Shown: in pieces, positions 1-13,700 of the stretch
Numbering within the stretch: position 1 is the first letter of the stretch
Layout of the letters: each line of letters opens with the position of its first letter
Source of the DNA: Buddleja alternifolia
Taxonomy: Eukaryota > Streptophyta > Magnoliopsida > Lamiales > Scrophulariaceae
Assembly (NCBI GenBank): GCA_019426215.1
Contig: CM033392.1
Span: 51,883,149-51,947,148 of the forward strand
Length of the DNA: 64,000 nucleotides
Direction: 5' to 3'
Position numbers and translations under genes: made by a program
Notes under the pieces: model-generated
The model's input: only the letters and a program-made list of their open reading frames with translations
The model's database searches: none
Told to the model about the DNA's origin: nothing

Positions 1-274
1 TCTTTTTTAAAATCGATTTTATAAAATTAAACTTGTAAAATTGAAATAATTTTAAAAGCTACTTAATTTTAAACAAGAAATGCTTCCAATCCAATTCTAA
101 AGTCACATGATTTCTTCCACGAAAACTGTTTTCTCACCTCGGAATCAAACACGGATCAGAAAGTCAGTCTTAATTCTTCCTTATTACGCCTGCTAATTAA
201 CAAATATAAATAAATAAATAATCTCTCACTCACTCTCTCTCACACACGCACACAGGATATTTTCTCTCTCTATT

Positions 275-1474
275 GGGTAATATTCAATTTAGTCCTGATA
301 TTCTGACCTTAGTATAAGGTTAATATAAGTGTTTTTAATTTGTTTCAATGTAGTCCCTTCGACTAATTTGATATTATTCTCCGGTAAAAATTGAATTTAT
401 TGCTTGTTTTACTAAAGTATCCTTGAAGCATCTTATTATTTTGAGCAAAGTCGAACGTATTCTCTCATTTGCGATGATGAGTTTCAATTTAATTCTAGGT
501 TCATAAATTAAATTCTTCCTTAATTTAGGATGAATTTCAATATAGTCTTTGAATGTGATGATCGGTAAAGGTTTCTAATTCTGTATCACATTTCTTACCT
601 CAGTCGTTTTTTACCACTGCCAATGATGAATAAATATGGACATGGCAACAAGAACACAAAATGACACATAACAAATTTTGAAACTTTTGCAACACTATAT
701 GACCATCTAATATAAATTTTCGATTAGTTTAAAGGTGTTTTAAACTTGTATTTTCACAATTTTTAGACTTTGTAAGACGTGATAAAGATCGCATCTTGGC
801 TGAAATGCTTCTAATACACAAATACTGGTGTTTATGTCATGTCAGTGTTGTAGTTCCCCACAATAGGGCGGTTACGATAAAAAAAAAATGTAAGTGTTGT
901 ATTTTTGTCATGTTGGAATTTTCTTTGTTTATTTGATATTCTGACACTCGTTTGGATTGTCTAGCACGTTCTATTGATATGTCCATGTGCCAAACGTTTT
1001 GACACGACACAATTATTTTTGGCGTTTTCGTATATACTATATCAAAGATTGAAGCTGACTAAAAATGTGGTACTATACATGTAAATGCATCTATAATCCT
1101 TACTCACATTGCCAAAGATCACACCACTACATATTAAATTGAATTTCATAATTAATAGTTGATGATGAGTTTAATTTCTAAATCATAAATTGAATTGGAA
1201 TTCATTCTTAAAAATGGATGATGGGTTGTTTGTATATGAAAAGATGTAAGTTAATGCAAGAGTATATTAGTAAAACAAGTAATAAATTTTTTGATAAGAA
1301 AACAACTAATAAATTATCCATATATGTTTATGCATAAAAACTAAGATTGAGACTGTAACTGTTCTACAGTAAAAACAACTAATAAATTCATATTTTGACC
1401 AAAAATTAAATAGAAACACGAGGACTAATTTGACATTTAGAATAAAACCAGGGGCCTAAAATGAATTTTATCCC
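275..1474. mobile_element. Possible MITE-like segment upstream of PAT1
   Basis: The segment begins GGGTAATATTCAATTTAGTCC and ends with an imperfect inverted copy of that start, reading CCTAAAATGAATTTTATCCC. Inside, a stretch rich in 'gatgatgagttt...aattc' near 474-545 recurs at about 1158-1210. I see no coding potential and no clear target-site duplication. The call therefore rests only on imperfect terminal inverted repeats and composition. Bases 1-274 before it are AT-rich DNA with a short TC/CA-rich stretch near 225-255 and nothing else I recognise. Confidence 0.3.
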
Positions 1475-1518
1475 TAATCTGACTTTCCCGGATGCAACCC
1501 AAACCCCATCCTTTCTCT

Positions 1519-1736
1519 CATGATATATACATACACGTTATACGCACAGATTCCTCTCTCTCTCTCCCCCCAATCTCTCTCAGAGACACAAATGGAGACA
1601 AGACTAACCGCTTACTGCGTGAACTATATGTATTTATGCGTGTAGCAGTGCGTCTTTCTTTGTCTGATTCTGAACCCTAATTACCAAAAGGGGAACGAAT
1701 TTGGGGGATTTATCTCCCCTGTGATTACACTGGATT
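1519..1736 (+). promoter_or_regulatory. Putative core promoter and 5' UTR of the PAT1 homolog
   Basis: A TATA-like run (gatatatac) at 1522-1530 lies about 30 bases before a pyrimidine-rich CT stretch (1552-1580), a common context for plant transcription starts. The interval to the first ATG at 1737 would be the 5' leader. The transcription start itself cannot be seen and is inferred. Confidence 0.35.
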
Positions 1737-4700
1737 ATGGAGAGATCTGATCCAAGAGATTTTAATGATTTCACCGGCCGCTCCAGCAGCTCAGTTTCTG
1801 GTTCGCAGCTCTCTACTTCCATCTTAATCTATTTAATTCTGTGTTTTTTTTTTGTATCTTTGTATTCGGATTCGATCTCTGTTTGATTTAGTTTAATTTG
1901 TTTTGGGGTTGGTGTTCGTTGAAGAAATAGGAGTTGAGCTAAGCTTAATTTAGTGCGAGTATGATTTATGCAGCAATTACTTATGCGGGTTTGTGAATTG
2001 AGTTTTTTTTCTTTTTCTGCCTTTTATGGATGCAGATAGCGCTCTTTTCGATGCGTCACAATATGCTTTTTTCGGCAAAGGTGTAGCGAATGAAGTGGAA
2101 GTGGGGGGTTTGGAAGATGAGTATGAGGAGAGTATTCATGTTGCCGGTGGAGGCAGATTTGGCGGGGAAGACGAGTTGAACGAGTATCATTTGTTTGATA
2201 AAGATGAGGTAAAATAGAAATAAACGCAGTCCTTATAATCGTTTTGAAGGAATTCTATATGTGTGAGGTTTATTTTCTTCATTGGTAGGTGGTACTGTTG
2301 GCCTATTATGTTTTTCGTGGTCTAAACTAATCGGAGGTGGGCTGGGTGTAGACTAAGAGTTGTATGAGACTATGAGTATCATTTGTTCAACAAAATTAGG
2401 TGAAAATATCGAAACTATCCTAATTGATTTGTTTTAATTTATGCGTATGAAGATCTGGATATTCATTGTGTTGTTTGACCTTATAATATCCTGGTTCTAA
2501 ACTAATGAAGTCATTGAGTTTGTGGGGTTTTGGCATGTGATCTGTGAAACATTAGCATAATGTTGCAGATAGCTGGTCCACTGCTTTGAACGAAGTTCTT
2601 TAGATGCATTTAATAAGATCTAATTTTGAATTATTATATTCGTGAAAGAATAACTAAGATATTCATATAGCACATGCTATAGTAACTGGATTTGAACTAT
2701 GTCATCACAATTTAAGTTTCCGAATTGCTGTTTCTCATTAAGTAGAAACTTGTTCTTAGCTGTTCTTTTGATATCTCCCAATATGGTTCTAGAACCTAAG
2801 CTGGGGAACCATTTATTATCTCCTTGTTAACAGTCTCAAGTGTCTTTCACATCCTTTGCAAGGACAGTGCGCAAATGTCCTATGTATTTTTGGCATCTTG
2901 ATATCTTTGGATTTGTATGCTTGTTTATTGTTCTTATTGCTGTGTTTATTGTTATTTGAAAATTTTAATCTGTTTGTTATGCCGAAGTTTCTGACATTTA
3001 TGAGCCTGAGATGCTCAACAATTGATTGGAAATCTTTTTCGTCTGTTTTCTAGGGATTGGGATTAGGATCGTTATCTGATATAGATGATCTGGCCACTAC
3101 ATTTGCGAAGGTGAGCTGCACTGTGATTCTGTATTTGCATATTTATTATTGTCAATATCTTATTTTTGCCATCAGAGTTGCTTGACTCATAAATGTCTAG
3201 AGTGCATGTGGAGATTATCTGCTTATGTCATTATATACTGGATCTGAATTAGCATTGTCTCAGAGATAACATGAATTTTACCTACTGCTTCATAAAATAA
3301 GTCATCGTATCACTCTGATAGGGAGGCATGCTAATCTCGACCGTGTGATTAATATCCCATAGTTGCTTTTCCTGCTATATTTTGAGTGTCATATTGTAAT
3401 GCTATTAATATGGGTTTGTGTTAACTTAGATTACCCACTGTCTGTATGCTTGTTATGTTTTTGATAAATGACATTATTAAATGTCTTTCCTTAAAGTCAC
3501 CTACAGAAGGAAATAAATTTATTTTTGCCAGCTGAAATAATGATAACTGACATGTTTTTTAGAAGAAGATCTAACAGAAATCATGGGATATCCCTAAGGT
3601 TTCTGTTAGGAAGTGGGCCCTACCAACCTGCCAAGCCGACCAAGCCTGGGGAGCCCACCCATGGGGGCCCAAGTCGCTGCGGGTCGCTGCACTAGCCCAC
3701 CCCTAACAAGGCCTGCAGGCCACGCACCCCAACCTTCAAGCACGCGATACGTGCCTGCAGGGTATAAGGGGCAACTTATGCCACCTTATACCACCAATTG
3801 GGCAGCCCAATTGGTGGTATAAGGTGGCATAAGTTGCCCCTTATACCAAAGGTCAGGGGTTCAACTCCCCCTGGCAACACCCTGCAGGCACGTATCGCGT
3901 GCTTGAAGGTTGGGGTGCGTGGCCTGCAGGCCTTGTTAGGGGTGGGCCAGTGCAGCGACCTGCAGCGACCCGCAGCGACCTGGGCCCCCATGGGTGGGCT
4001 CCCCAGGCTTGGTGGGCTTGGCAGGCTTGGTAGGCTTGGTAGGGCCCACTTCCTAACAATAAAAGTGCACCAAGCCTGGGGAGCCCTACCATGGGGGCCC
4101 AGGTCGCTGCAGGTTGCTGCACTGGCCCACCCCTAACAAGGCCTGCAGGCCACGCACCCCAACCTTCAAGCACGCGATACGTGCCTGCAGGGTGTTGCCA
4201 GGGGGAGTTGAACCCCTGACCTTTGGTATAAGGGGCAACTTATGCCACCTTATACCACCAATTGGGCTGCACTTTTATTGTTAGGAAGTGGGCCCTACCA
4301 AGCCCACCAAGCCTGGGGAGCCCACCCATGGGGGCCCAGGTCGCTGCGGGTTGCTGGCCCAATTGGTGGTATAAGGTGGCATAAGTTGCCCCTTATACCA
4401 AAGGTCAGGGGTTCAACTCCCCCTGGCAACACCCTGCAGGCACGTATCGCGTGCTTGAAGGTTGGGGTGCGTGGCCTGCAGGCCTTGTTAGGGGTGGGCC
4501 AGTGCAGCGACCCGCAGCGACCTGGGCCCCCATGGGTGGGCTCCCCAGGCTTGGTAGGGCCCACTTCCTAACAAGCGACCTGGGCCCCCATGGGTGGGCT
4601 CCCCAGGCTTGGTAGGGCCCACTTCCTAACAATAAAAACTTTTATTGTTAGGAAGTGGGCCCTACCAAGCCTGGGGAGCCCACCCATGGGGGCCCAGGTC

Positions 4701-7700
4701 GCTGCGGGTCGCTGCACTGGCCCACCCCTAACAAGGCCTGCAGGCCACGCACCCCAACCTTCAAGCACGCGATACGTGCCTGCAGGGTGTTGTCAGGGGG
4801 AGTTGAACCCCTGACCTTTGGTATAAGGGGCAACTTATGCCACCTTATACCACCAATTGAGCTGTTTATTGTTAGGAAGTGGGCCCTACCAAGCCTGCCA
4901 AGCCCACCAAGCCTGGGGAGCCCACCCATGGGGGCCCAGGTCGCTGCGGGTCGCTGCAGGTCGCTGCACTGGCCCACCCCTAACAAGGCTTGCAGGCCAC
5001 GCACCCCAACCTTCAAGCACGCGATACGTGCCTGCAGGGTGTTGCCAGGGGGAGTTGAACCCCTGACCTTTGGTATAAGGGGCAACTTATGCCACCTTAT
5101 ACCACCAAGCGGGCCCTGGGTTTGGTCCAATCCAAAGAAAAAAAGGGCTGGTCGAGCGAGGCAGTGCGCCCCCAGCTGTGGTTAATTCCCCAAAAGAATG
5201 AATCTGATCTAGGCCGGTTGTCCAAGTCTTTTCTTTAATGAATAGGGAACTTGCCATTTCCGCATCTTATTATTTAAGCGTTTTTCTTTTCAAATCTACC
5301 TTTCCTGTTGACTTTTCTCTTTTCTTGCAGTTCGCGATCGCCTCGATAGCTTCACCCCTGCCATATGTGAATAGATTGGTATCCATAAAAAGCCCAAAAG
5401 AAAGGGCTTTCATTTTTTCCTTCCTACTAAGGAAGTAGATTTACCTTTCCGTTATTTTTTTTCTATCCAGTAGGAATCGTTCATCTGGTCGTACTTCATT
5501 CAAAGTCCCCGAGCCGTTCTTAGTGGAGGTACATAGGTGGCTTCCTTTCTCCCGATCAGGGGATTTCACATAGTTCGAATCCGGGATAAATGAGCAAGCA
5601 AAGAGGCTTCAGCTTCTGTTTGGAAAGGCAGTTTAACCAAGCGTGGTCGGAATAGCATTGAATGAGAAAGCCTAGTTCCAACGAAAGTAGAGCAGCAGGG
5701 CTAGAAAATGGCATTTAAGCAAGCCAATGGATTGTTCGAATCACATGTCAGAACGATCAATAGGGATGGATACAGGGGTAGCGTAAGGAGCATAATCATA
5801 ATAAAGTCGAGTTTGCTCAGGTATAGGTTATGATATAGGGTTTCTCGGTTCTGATGGATCCGGGGAGCTGGTTGGGAAAGGCCGTAACCGTAAGGAGGGG
5901 ATACTCTTATACGTCAATTACTGCGACTTTACGTCTATTTCGGGTTATGTATAAAGGGTTTCCATTGATTGATATGCATGCTTTGGCATAACATATTCTA
6001 ATTACAAAACTCTTAGAATGATTGATTCTTATAGTCTTACTCCATTTCCATGGTTGAAATGCGAAACGTGTGGTTATGTCCAAGCAATCTTCTGTTCATT
6101 TTTTTTTAGTAATAGCTCTCCCAGTGTTTTCATTTTATAGTACATTCGAATAGAGTGGTTTAGGCTTGCCCCCAGTTGCCTCAAAATAAGGGGTTATATA
6201 TGATTTTACATTTATAGACAACTTTACAGATTTTTTTATGGTGTGCTAAATATCTTTGATAATTTCTTTTCATTTCCCTGAGATCGTGGAGAAGACATGT
6301 CCAGTCCAATGAATTGAAATCCCTTATCTCTCGGCTCGGAAGGGCACCAACGGTCGTGTCCTGATACCATATCATACAGGATAGCTGAGATAAAAGCTAT
6401 GTTATTATGCGTGGAGCCTTTTAGAAAGGCCCTTGCTTTCTTATATTGTCTAATTGTAATGTACCTATACCCAGGAGTAGCAGAAAGGAAAAATGGGCCC
6501 CTCTTGCTTCAAATGTATGTACCGTAGTGCTTATGGGCTGAAGCAGCTCTAACTGCAGTGCAGCCTATCTCCGAAATCGTCTCCCAACAAGCAAGGGATT
6601 GAGCTGCGCGAAAGCCGTTGCGCGTAAGCGCATCCGTTTTCTTGCTCTACTCTTTTTGAAATGTATTTCCTGTTTAGAGGAAAATTCTTCTCTTCTTATT
6701 ACTCAAGATTGCCTGTCTTTAGTTGTACATGCTTTTATTCTTATTCGTCTTTCAGAGAAAAAAACTTGCAAAAAAAGATGATATCGTATGGAGAAAGACA
6801 ATTACAGCTGCCCTTATTCCATTAATTTCACTTTTTTCGAAGATGATCCATTCTTTGATAAAGGCAAGAGAAGACGTTACGCCGAATCGGAGGCTTATAA
6901 GGAAGCACCTTCAAGATGGGAGGGGGACATCCTCAAGGACGTGATCATGTGGCCTGGTCACACAAAGGAAGGTAATCCCACAATGATTCATAGAGTGTTC
7001 CGGGAATACTTCCTAGTGTTGGTGAAGCGCGCCAAACCCACCCGGGTTCGTCATATAAAAGCGAGGCATAGAAATGGATCCTGAAAAGATACGAGCAATC
7101 CAGGAAATGTCACCACCGGCTACAATCAAAGAAAGAACTACCAAAAAAGCTTCCTGGGCAAGCTGTCTTATATCCATCCGGCATTTCATCCCTAACCTTA
7201 CAGAAAAAACATACCCTCTCATTCTGCTTCTAAAAAAGGACGCCAAGTTCGCCTGGAATCATAAGTACCAGCTCATCTTCGATGCCGTTAAGCAAGAGTT
7301 GATAAAGTCACCCACCCTAACGGCACCCATACCCGGTAAGCCACTCGCTTTGTACCTATCAGCAAGAGATACCTCAATAGGCGTCTTACTCGCGCAACTT
7401 GATGGTGACGACGTCGAGAAAGCGGTCTACTACTTATCAAGAATCATGACACCCACGGAACAAAGATACCCCAAACCCGATAAGATTTATCTCGCCCTTG
7501 TCTTCGCTGTTCAGAAGCTCCGGCATTATATGCTCGCCCACACCATCCACTTGGTCACAAAAGAGAATCCTGTTAGGTACTTGCTCAATCAGCCGGCGAT
7601 GTCAGGAAGGAAGGCCCGGTGGCTACTGCTTCTCTCAGAATTCGACATTGTGTGCACCCGGAAGCGCCCGGTCAAAGGACAGTCCATCACACACTTGTTA

Positions 7701-10700
7701 TATTTCTTTATATAGTGTGTGAAGTCTAGCTAATTGAAAGGGCCTATGAATTAGTTCCAAGAAAGCGGCCGTTCACGTCAGGAATAGAGGCCGTTAAGGA
7801 TGGAGTTGCTTGTACTTGAATTTTCTTTGTCGAGATTGGGTTGGTGTTCCGTGTACCGCTTCGACACGGTCAAGCCAAGCCCTTACCCGCCTGAATGGAA
7901 TTCATATCTCCTTCATCTGGTCGAGAAGGGAGAAAGCCCGGAGAACCAGGCTTGCTTAGCTTACAAAGCTAGCTTACTAAGGCGAAGGCATTTTTGATTG
8001 CACGAGTTAGCCAGCAAACCCCCCTGACTCATCTCTCTCTCTATAAAAAACCCTTTCTCCTTTTCATAATAATAAGGTAAGCATCCAGCTCTCGATCCAG
8101 AGCTACTGCTTCAACAATCAACTGAGCTCAGGAAGTCAGGTTAAGACGTCGACTTATACAGAGGAGATTCAAAAGAATTCCTGTCTTTAGAAGTAAATCC
8201 CACTAAACTACACTTGTACGCTTGACATGAAAAGTAGAGGCAAGCGGAGTCAAAGGCCGAGCCTCCACTAGCAAAGGGGGACAGCCATGCCAATCCAAGC
8301 AGAGCAAAAGTGCGCCCACTCTACCTTTCTTTCTTTATCTTAGACTTCGTTCTTCAAAGAGACCCATGTGCATTTCCTCTGTTCTGTGCTCTTGAACTCT
8401 TGATTCCCTTGTGCCTTTAGTTTAAGTATAGGTCGTCGATTCAATCTATCTTGATGGGATTTTTCTAGTAGGTAGCGACAAGACTAGTAGTATCGACAAG
8501 AGGCTACATCAATAGCGGAAACTTTTATTCGGGTAGGCTTGGAGTCAGAAGTTGCCCCTTATACCAAAGGTCAGGGGTTCAACTCCCCCTGGCAACACCC
8601 TGCAGGCACGTATCGCGTGCTTGAAGGTTGGGGTGCGTGGCCTGCAGGCCTTGTTAGGGGTGGGCCAGTGCAGCGACCCGCAGCGACCTGGGCCCCCATG
8701 GGTGGGCTCCCCAGGCTTGGTGGGCTTGGCAGGCTTGGTAGGGCCCACTTCCTAACAATAAAAGTGTAGCCCAATTGGTGGTATAAGGTGGCATAAGTTG
8801 CCCCTTATACCAAAGGTCAGGGGTTCAACTACCCCTGGCAACACCCTGCAGGCACGTATCGCGTGCTTGAAGGTTGGGGTGCGTGGCCTACAGGCCTTGT
8901 TAGGGGTGGGCCAGTGCAGCGACCTGCAGCGACCCGCAGCGACCTGGGCCCCCATGGGTGGGCTCCCCAGGCTTGGTGGGTTTGGCAGGCTTGGTAGGCT
9001 TGGTAGGGCCCACTTCCTAACAGTTTCCCCAACAATACCCTTTCAGAATTCTAAAAAGAGTCTAAATCAAACCGTACCAGCTGGCTGGGTACGTGTCTTT
9101 ATAGAGCTCTACTGGAAGTGACCACCAGGTGTGTAAGTGGAGAAAATAAAAAAGAAACTATAATGGGAGTAGAATAACTGACTAACTGCAACTCAGGTTG
9201 GGGATTCAACTGAATAAATTGATCCTAGACAAGTACTCCATATTCTGATAGGGAACACTGATAGTTTCCACGCTGTAAAATGCTGAAATGTTACACTAGT
9301 TATATTTTTTGTCAAAGGGTCACAATAGAGCCTGTCTTACAGCTCCAGGATACTAAGGTGTCATGTATTGCTGAAATGTTACACTGGTTATATTTTTTGT
9401 CGAAGGGTCACAATAGAGCCTGTCTTACAGCTCCAGGATACTAAGGTGTCATATATTGCAATTGTTTAGTCCTGATCACTTTATTGCTGGATTCTTCCTT
9501 TCTCACATTTTTATCATTTTGTTTTGTGCAGTTGAACAAAGTTGTATCTGGTCCAAGGCATCCAGGAGTTATTGGTGATCGAGGATCTGGATCTTTCTCA
9601 AGGGAAAGTGAGTTCTTATGGATTTGCTTATTGTAGGACTATTAATGTTTTCTTTTCTCAACTTACGGTCTATGTGTTTTTGTGCTACGTTACAATTAAT
9701 AGTCACTATAGGGCCCTTTATCTTTCATTAGAGGTAGTTTTAGCTCATCACGGAAAACCTTCAAACAAACTCGTATGTGAATTAATGATGCACTGATACC
9801 TGGAAAAATAGTATCTTGCAGTTCAGACGTGCTTAGGACACTGGTAAGTCTCAGAAATCTGGTATTAGATGTCTTGGAACACAGAGATTTGAGTGTTAAT
9901 AAATACTAAAAAAGGAAGAGTACTGAGCACACTATTGGACATACTTAGATTTTCTGATGCTTTGAGCCTAGTGAATAAATAAACGTAACAGTTAACAGAC
10001 CTAAAAACTTGGAAATCGTGTGTTGTCATGGCCTAAAGTGTTTGCTTCTTGGTTCACTTGTTTTTCTTCTTAGTTCTTGAATTTAATAATTTTTTATACG
10101 TTTAATCCTGTGATGTATGTCTTACTATTTAAATAATTTGTATCACTATGATATTTTAATGTCCTAAGCTTTATCAAAATTCTCATACCTGGTGCAGCAT
10201 GTTAGATTCATTTTGTTGTCTCCATATTCAAGCATCATTATTAACATCTTTCTGAAGTTGTTTGATCCTTGAGTGAGCCTTGTTTGAGGGGGAGAATAAA
10301 CTAAAACAAAAAGAGAAAGACACTCCTGTTTTCAGTGTATAATTTTTTTGCAGCATTTGCCCATTTTCCATTTGCTGAACTTCTCATTTCTGGAGACTGC
10401 TTTTCTTTCAGTTGGTTACTCTTGTTAGTCCCCGCATGCTGGATAGTTTAACTCACACCATAAAAGGTTTGCTTTGATAATTGAAAAACTGCGAATTTGT
10501 TGGACCAAACAGTTTGCGCCCCTCTAGTGCTACCATGTCATTGAGAAACTCTTTATTTGTTATTCCAACTAATATCTCATAATCTAAAATCGATTGAAGC
10601 TACCTTAGTACCTTAAGTTTGGTTTCTTTTAGCAATTATGTCATTTTGCGATGACCAAATGCCTTTTGTGAACTTCTTTCTCATTATACATAACAAAAGT

Positions 10701-13700
10701 CTAAACACATTCTCCATGACTTGGGCAGCAAACCGATGATCAAAGGAAGGTAAGTTTTGGAAACCAATAACCTTTCTTTCCCCAAGCTCAAGGAGAGAAG
10801 GGGTGGTTTAATATGCTACCTTATGGATATTTTCCCTTATCTTGAGGTCTCAGAACCCACCCATATGTTTTGCTTAATAATATATTGTCACCGTAGCTGG
10901 ATCAAGTGAAACATTGAATATTTCCTTACTTTCTTTTGCAAAAAGTATGGATAGCACGATATGAGATCCATGTTTCAGCCAAATCTCCATCATCCCACCA
11001 CTTACCAACCACTTTGATGTTATCATGTATATGCAGAGAGCTATTAAGACATGCACCATAAGTTACAAATAAAACAATAAGGATCTATTTTAATTTTTAA
11101 TTTTGAGACCTCATTGGCAAAACTTCCAACATTTTGAAATTTCTATAGTGAAAAGTTGCCTGGTGTTATCTGGACCCTTAACTCTTTCAGAACCATATAA
11201 ATCAATACCTCAATTTTGCTAAACTGAGGAAAAGAACCAAAAATCGGTGAGTGAACTTATATAAGCTTCATCCTCATTGGAAACATGGTAAGCACTGCTA
11301 TTATTGGAGCTGTCCAGTCGTGAACTTGGGTTGAGAAAATTAGTGAGATGAGAACATTTTTCTTTTACTTGAGAGTCCTCTATGAAAGAAGCTTATTGAA
11401 AATCAAAATTTCATTGTTTTGTGAGGAATCACTTGATAATTAACTGGGAGCATGTGTTTCACAATACATTTTCCCTACCAAAAGAAAAACTGGTAATTTC
11501 CTACTCAGCAAATGGAACTCTAGCGCTCTGTTTGGTTCAAAGAAATTGCTAGGAAAAAGGAAAGAAAACATAAGGAAAATTATTTTCCCTTATTTGGTTA
11601 CCAGAGAAAACGAAAAGGAAAAGAAAATAGGAGGGAAAATTTAATACTAATTTGAGGTGAGGAAAATGATGGAAAACAAAGGCTCTGTTTGGACAGATGT
11701 TTTCATTTCATTTTCAATCATCATTTTCTAAAACGTATGGGAAATGATTAAATGTACTTGTAAGTAAAAATAATAAAAAATAGCCCAAAAAAAGCACTAA
11801 AAATGCTCAAAATGGAACTTATAATATGCACAAGCATGTGCAGATTAATATTATGTATTTTATTCCATTATAGCACTACAATTATTGCCGAAAAATGAAT
11901 TTTTAGAAGGAGATGTGAGAAAGAAAAAAGTCGGTGTGAATTGGGAAAGTAAAAAGTAGTTATTGGAGAATGTGAAATTGAAAATAAAAATAACTGTATT
12001 TTCAGTTGAAAATAGTGTAAACTGTGTATGTTCATTTTCAAATGAAAATGAAAATAAAAATATGGTTATGAATACACAAACAAACAAAGCCAAAGAACTT
12101 TTCCTTTTCTTTTCTTCACCAAAATCCATGAACCAAACAGAGTGTAGGAGTTTCTGTACTATCTGTTGTGGTTTTCAGGGAAAAGAGTAATGTATGCTAA
12201 TTTTCTGTTTTGTGTGCTTGTTGATTCTCTGGTCTTATTATACTCACCTTACTGTTAAAGACATGTATTTTGACGAAAGATATTATTATTGAAGATGTGG
12301 GAGCCTTGCCCGACTGGATGAGCAACAATTGAATGTTTCTCTTATGCAAAAAACTGTATGCAATTTTGTTTATTATGGACTCATGGACTGGTGATACATT
12401 CTTAAAAATGCAGAGTAGATTTTCTAGCTATCAGAGTTTGGTGTAAACCTTTTGCAATAACATACTCCTGTCATAATTGTTGCACTTGGAAGTGTTTAAC
12501 TAAACTTGCACCTAATGTGGAAGATGTGACCAGCAATTAGTTCTTCCTAAATAATTTATGTTTGGTCTATCAGGAGTGAGTTTGTTTTTGACCCATGCTG
12601 TAATCGCTCATGCAAGATTTCCTCTTAGTCTGTCCCCAATCAGGAAATTGACCTCCTAGTTCTCATGTGCTACCTTCTCCACCATCTAGACTCACTGTTA
12701 ATGATTTCTGATACTTATGCTAGATAAATTCACGAAGTTTGTAAAGTTTAAATTGAAATTCTTAAACTGCGTATGCATGTATATACTTTGATTTGAGATA
12801 ATATTTTCTCTATCATGTTTTTGTTTTATAATTTATTGGTTGGCTCTCTGATAAACACGAGGTTACTTCAGGTTCATCAGCTGCTGAATGGGCACGAGAG
12901 GCAGATTTTCCGGATTATCTTGACCATCACATGTCTGACTCCGAATGCTACGAGGAAAACAAAAGATGGTCATCGCAGCCCCATCTGTCTTCAATGTATC
13001 TTCCAGATTCAAAACCTTTATACAGAACATCATCATATCCCGAGCAGCCGCATGAGCTTCAACGCTTTGCCAGTGAGCCTATTTTAGTCCCAAAATCATC
13101 TTTCACTTCCTTCCCGCCACCTGGATCCCCACAACCTTCACTGAATAATTCTCATCATCTTAATTTATCGTCATCTCTTTCTGGTGGACCCCATTCGCCT
13201 TTCTCCGCACTAAACAACTCTCCATTATCTACTTCTACTCGACATTTGTCTGGCTTGCCTCGTGGGTTTAACCATTATAATTCAAACATTCCAAATTTAC
13301 CCTCGCCTAGTTTCTCTCGTAACAATCGACTACAAAATCAATGGAGCAGCCATGCAGGTCTTCTTCATGGCGATCATTCTATCCTCTATAACAATATATT
13401 GCAGCATCAGTATCAAAATGGGTTATTACCACCATCCCAGCTAATGTCACCACATCAGCAGAGGCTTCCCCTTTCAATTCAACCATCATTAGCTCATTTT
13501 TCAGCAATGCAACCCCAAATATTCAATTCATTTCCTTCACCGTCACAATTGAGTAATAAATATGATAAGAGAGAGTCAAAACCTAGATCAGCACAAAAGG
13601 GTAAGCATTCTGTGCGGTTCTCCCATCAAGGGTCTGATGCTAGCAGCCATAGAAGTGACAGTAATTTGCCTCAATTTAGATCCAAGCATATGACTGCTGA

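Noticed and set aside
3613..5185. Several open frames of 66-176 residues on both strands with Pro/Gly/Arg-rich products
   Set aside because: They are all translations of the GC-rich tRNA-like repeat in different frames, recur with each repeat copy, and lack any domain.
8569..8595. tRNA-like motif (GGTTCAACTCC) as a possible tRNA gene
   Set aside because: Flanking sequence does not fold into a cloverleaf with a proper acceptor stem and anticodon arm. The motif recurs in every repeat copy, so it is a SINE-type promoter remnant at most.
8539..9121. Overlapping open frames on both strands
   Set aside because: Same repeat family as at 3.6-5.1 kb; not genes.
10874..11059. 61-residue - strand frame ([13 protein letters not shown]) in PAT1 intron 4
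   Set aside because: Looks faintly protein-like but matches no family that I recognise, is short and has no intact neighbouring frames; not called.
11860..12190. Open frames of 75 and 89 residues on opposite strands
   Set aside because: Low-complexity A/T-rich translation within the inverted-repeat element.
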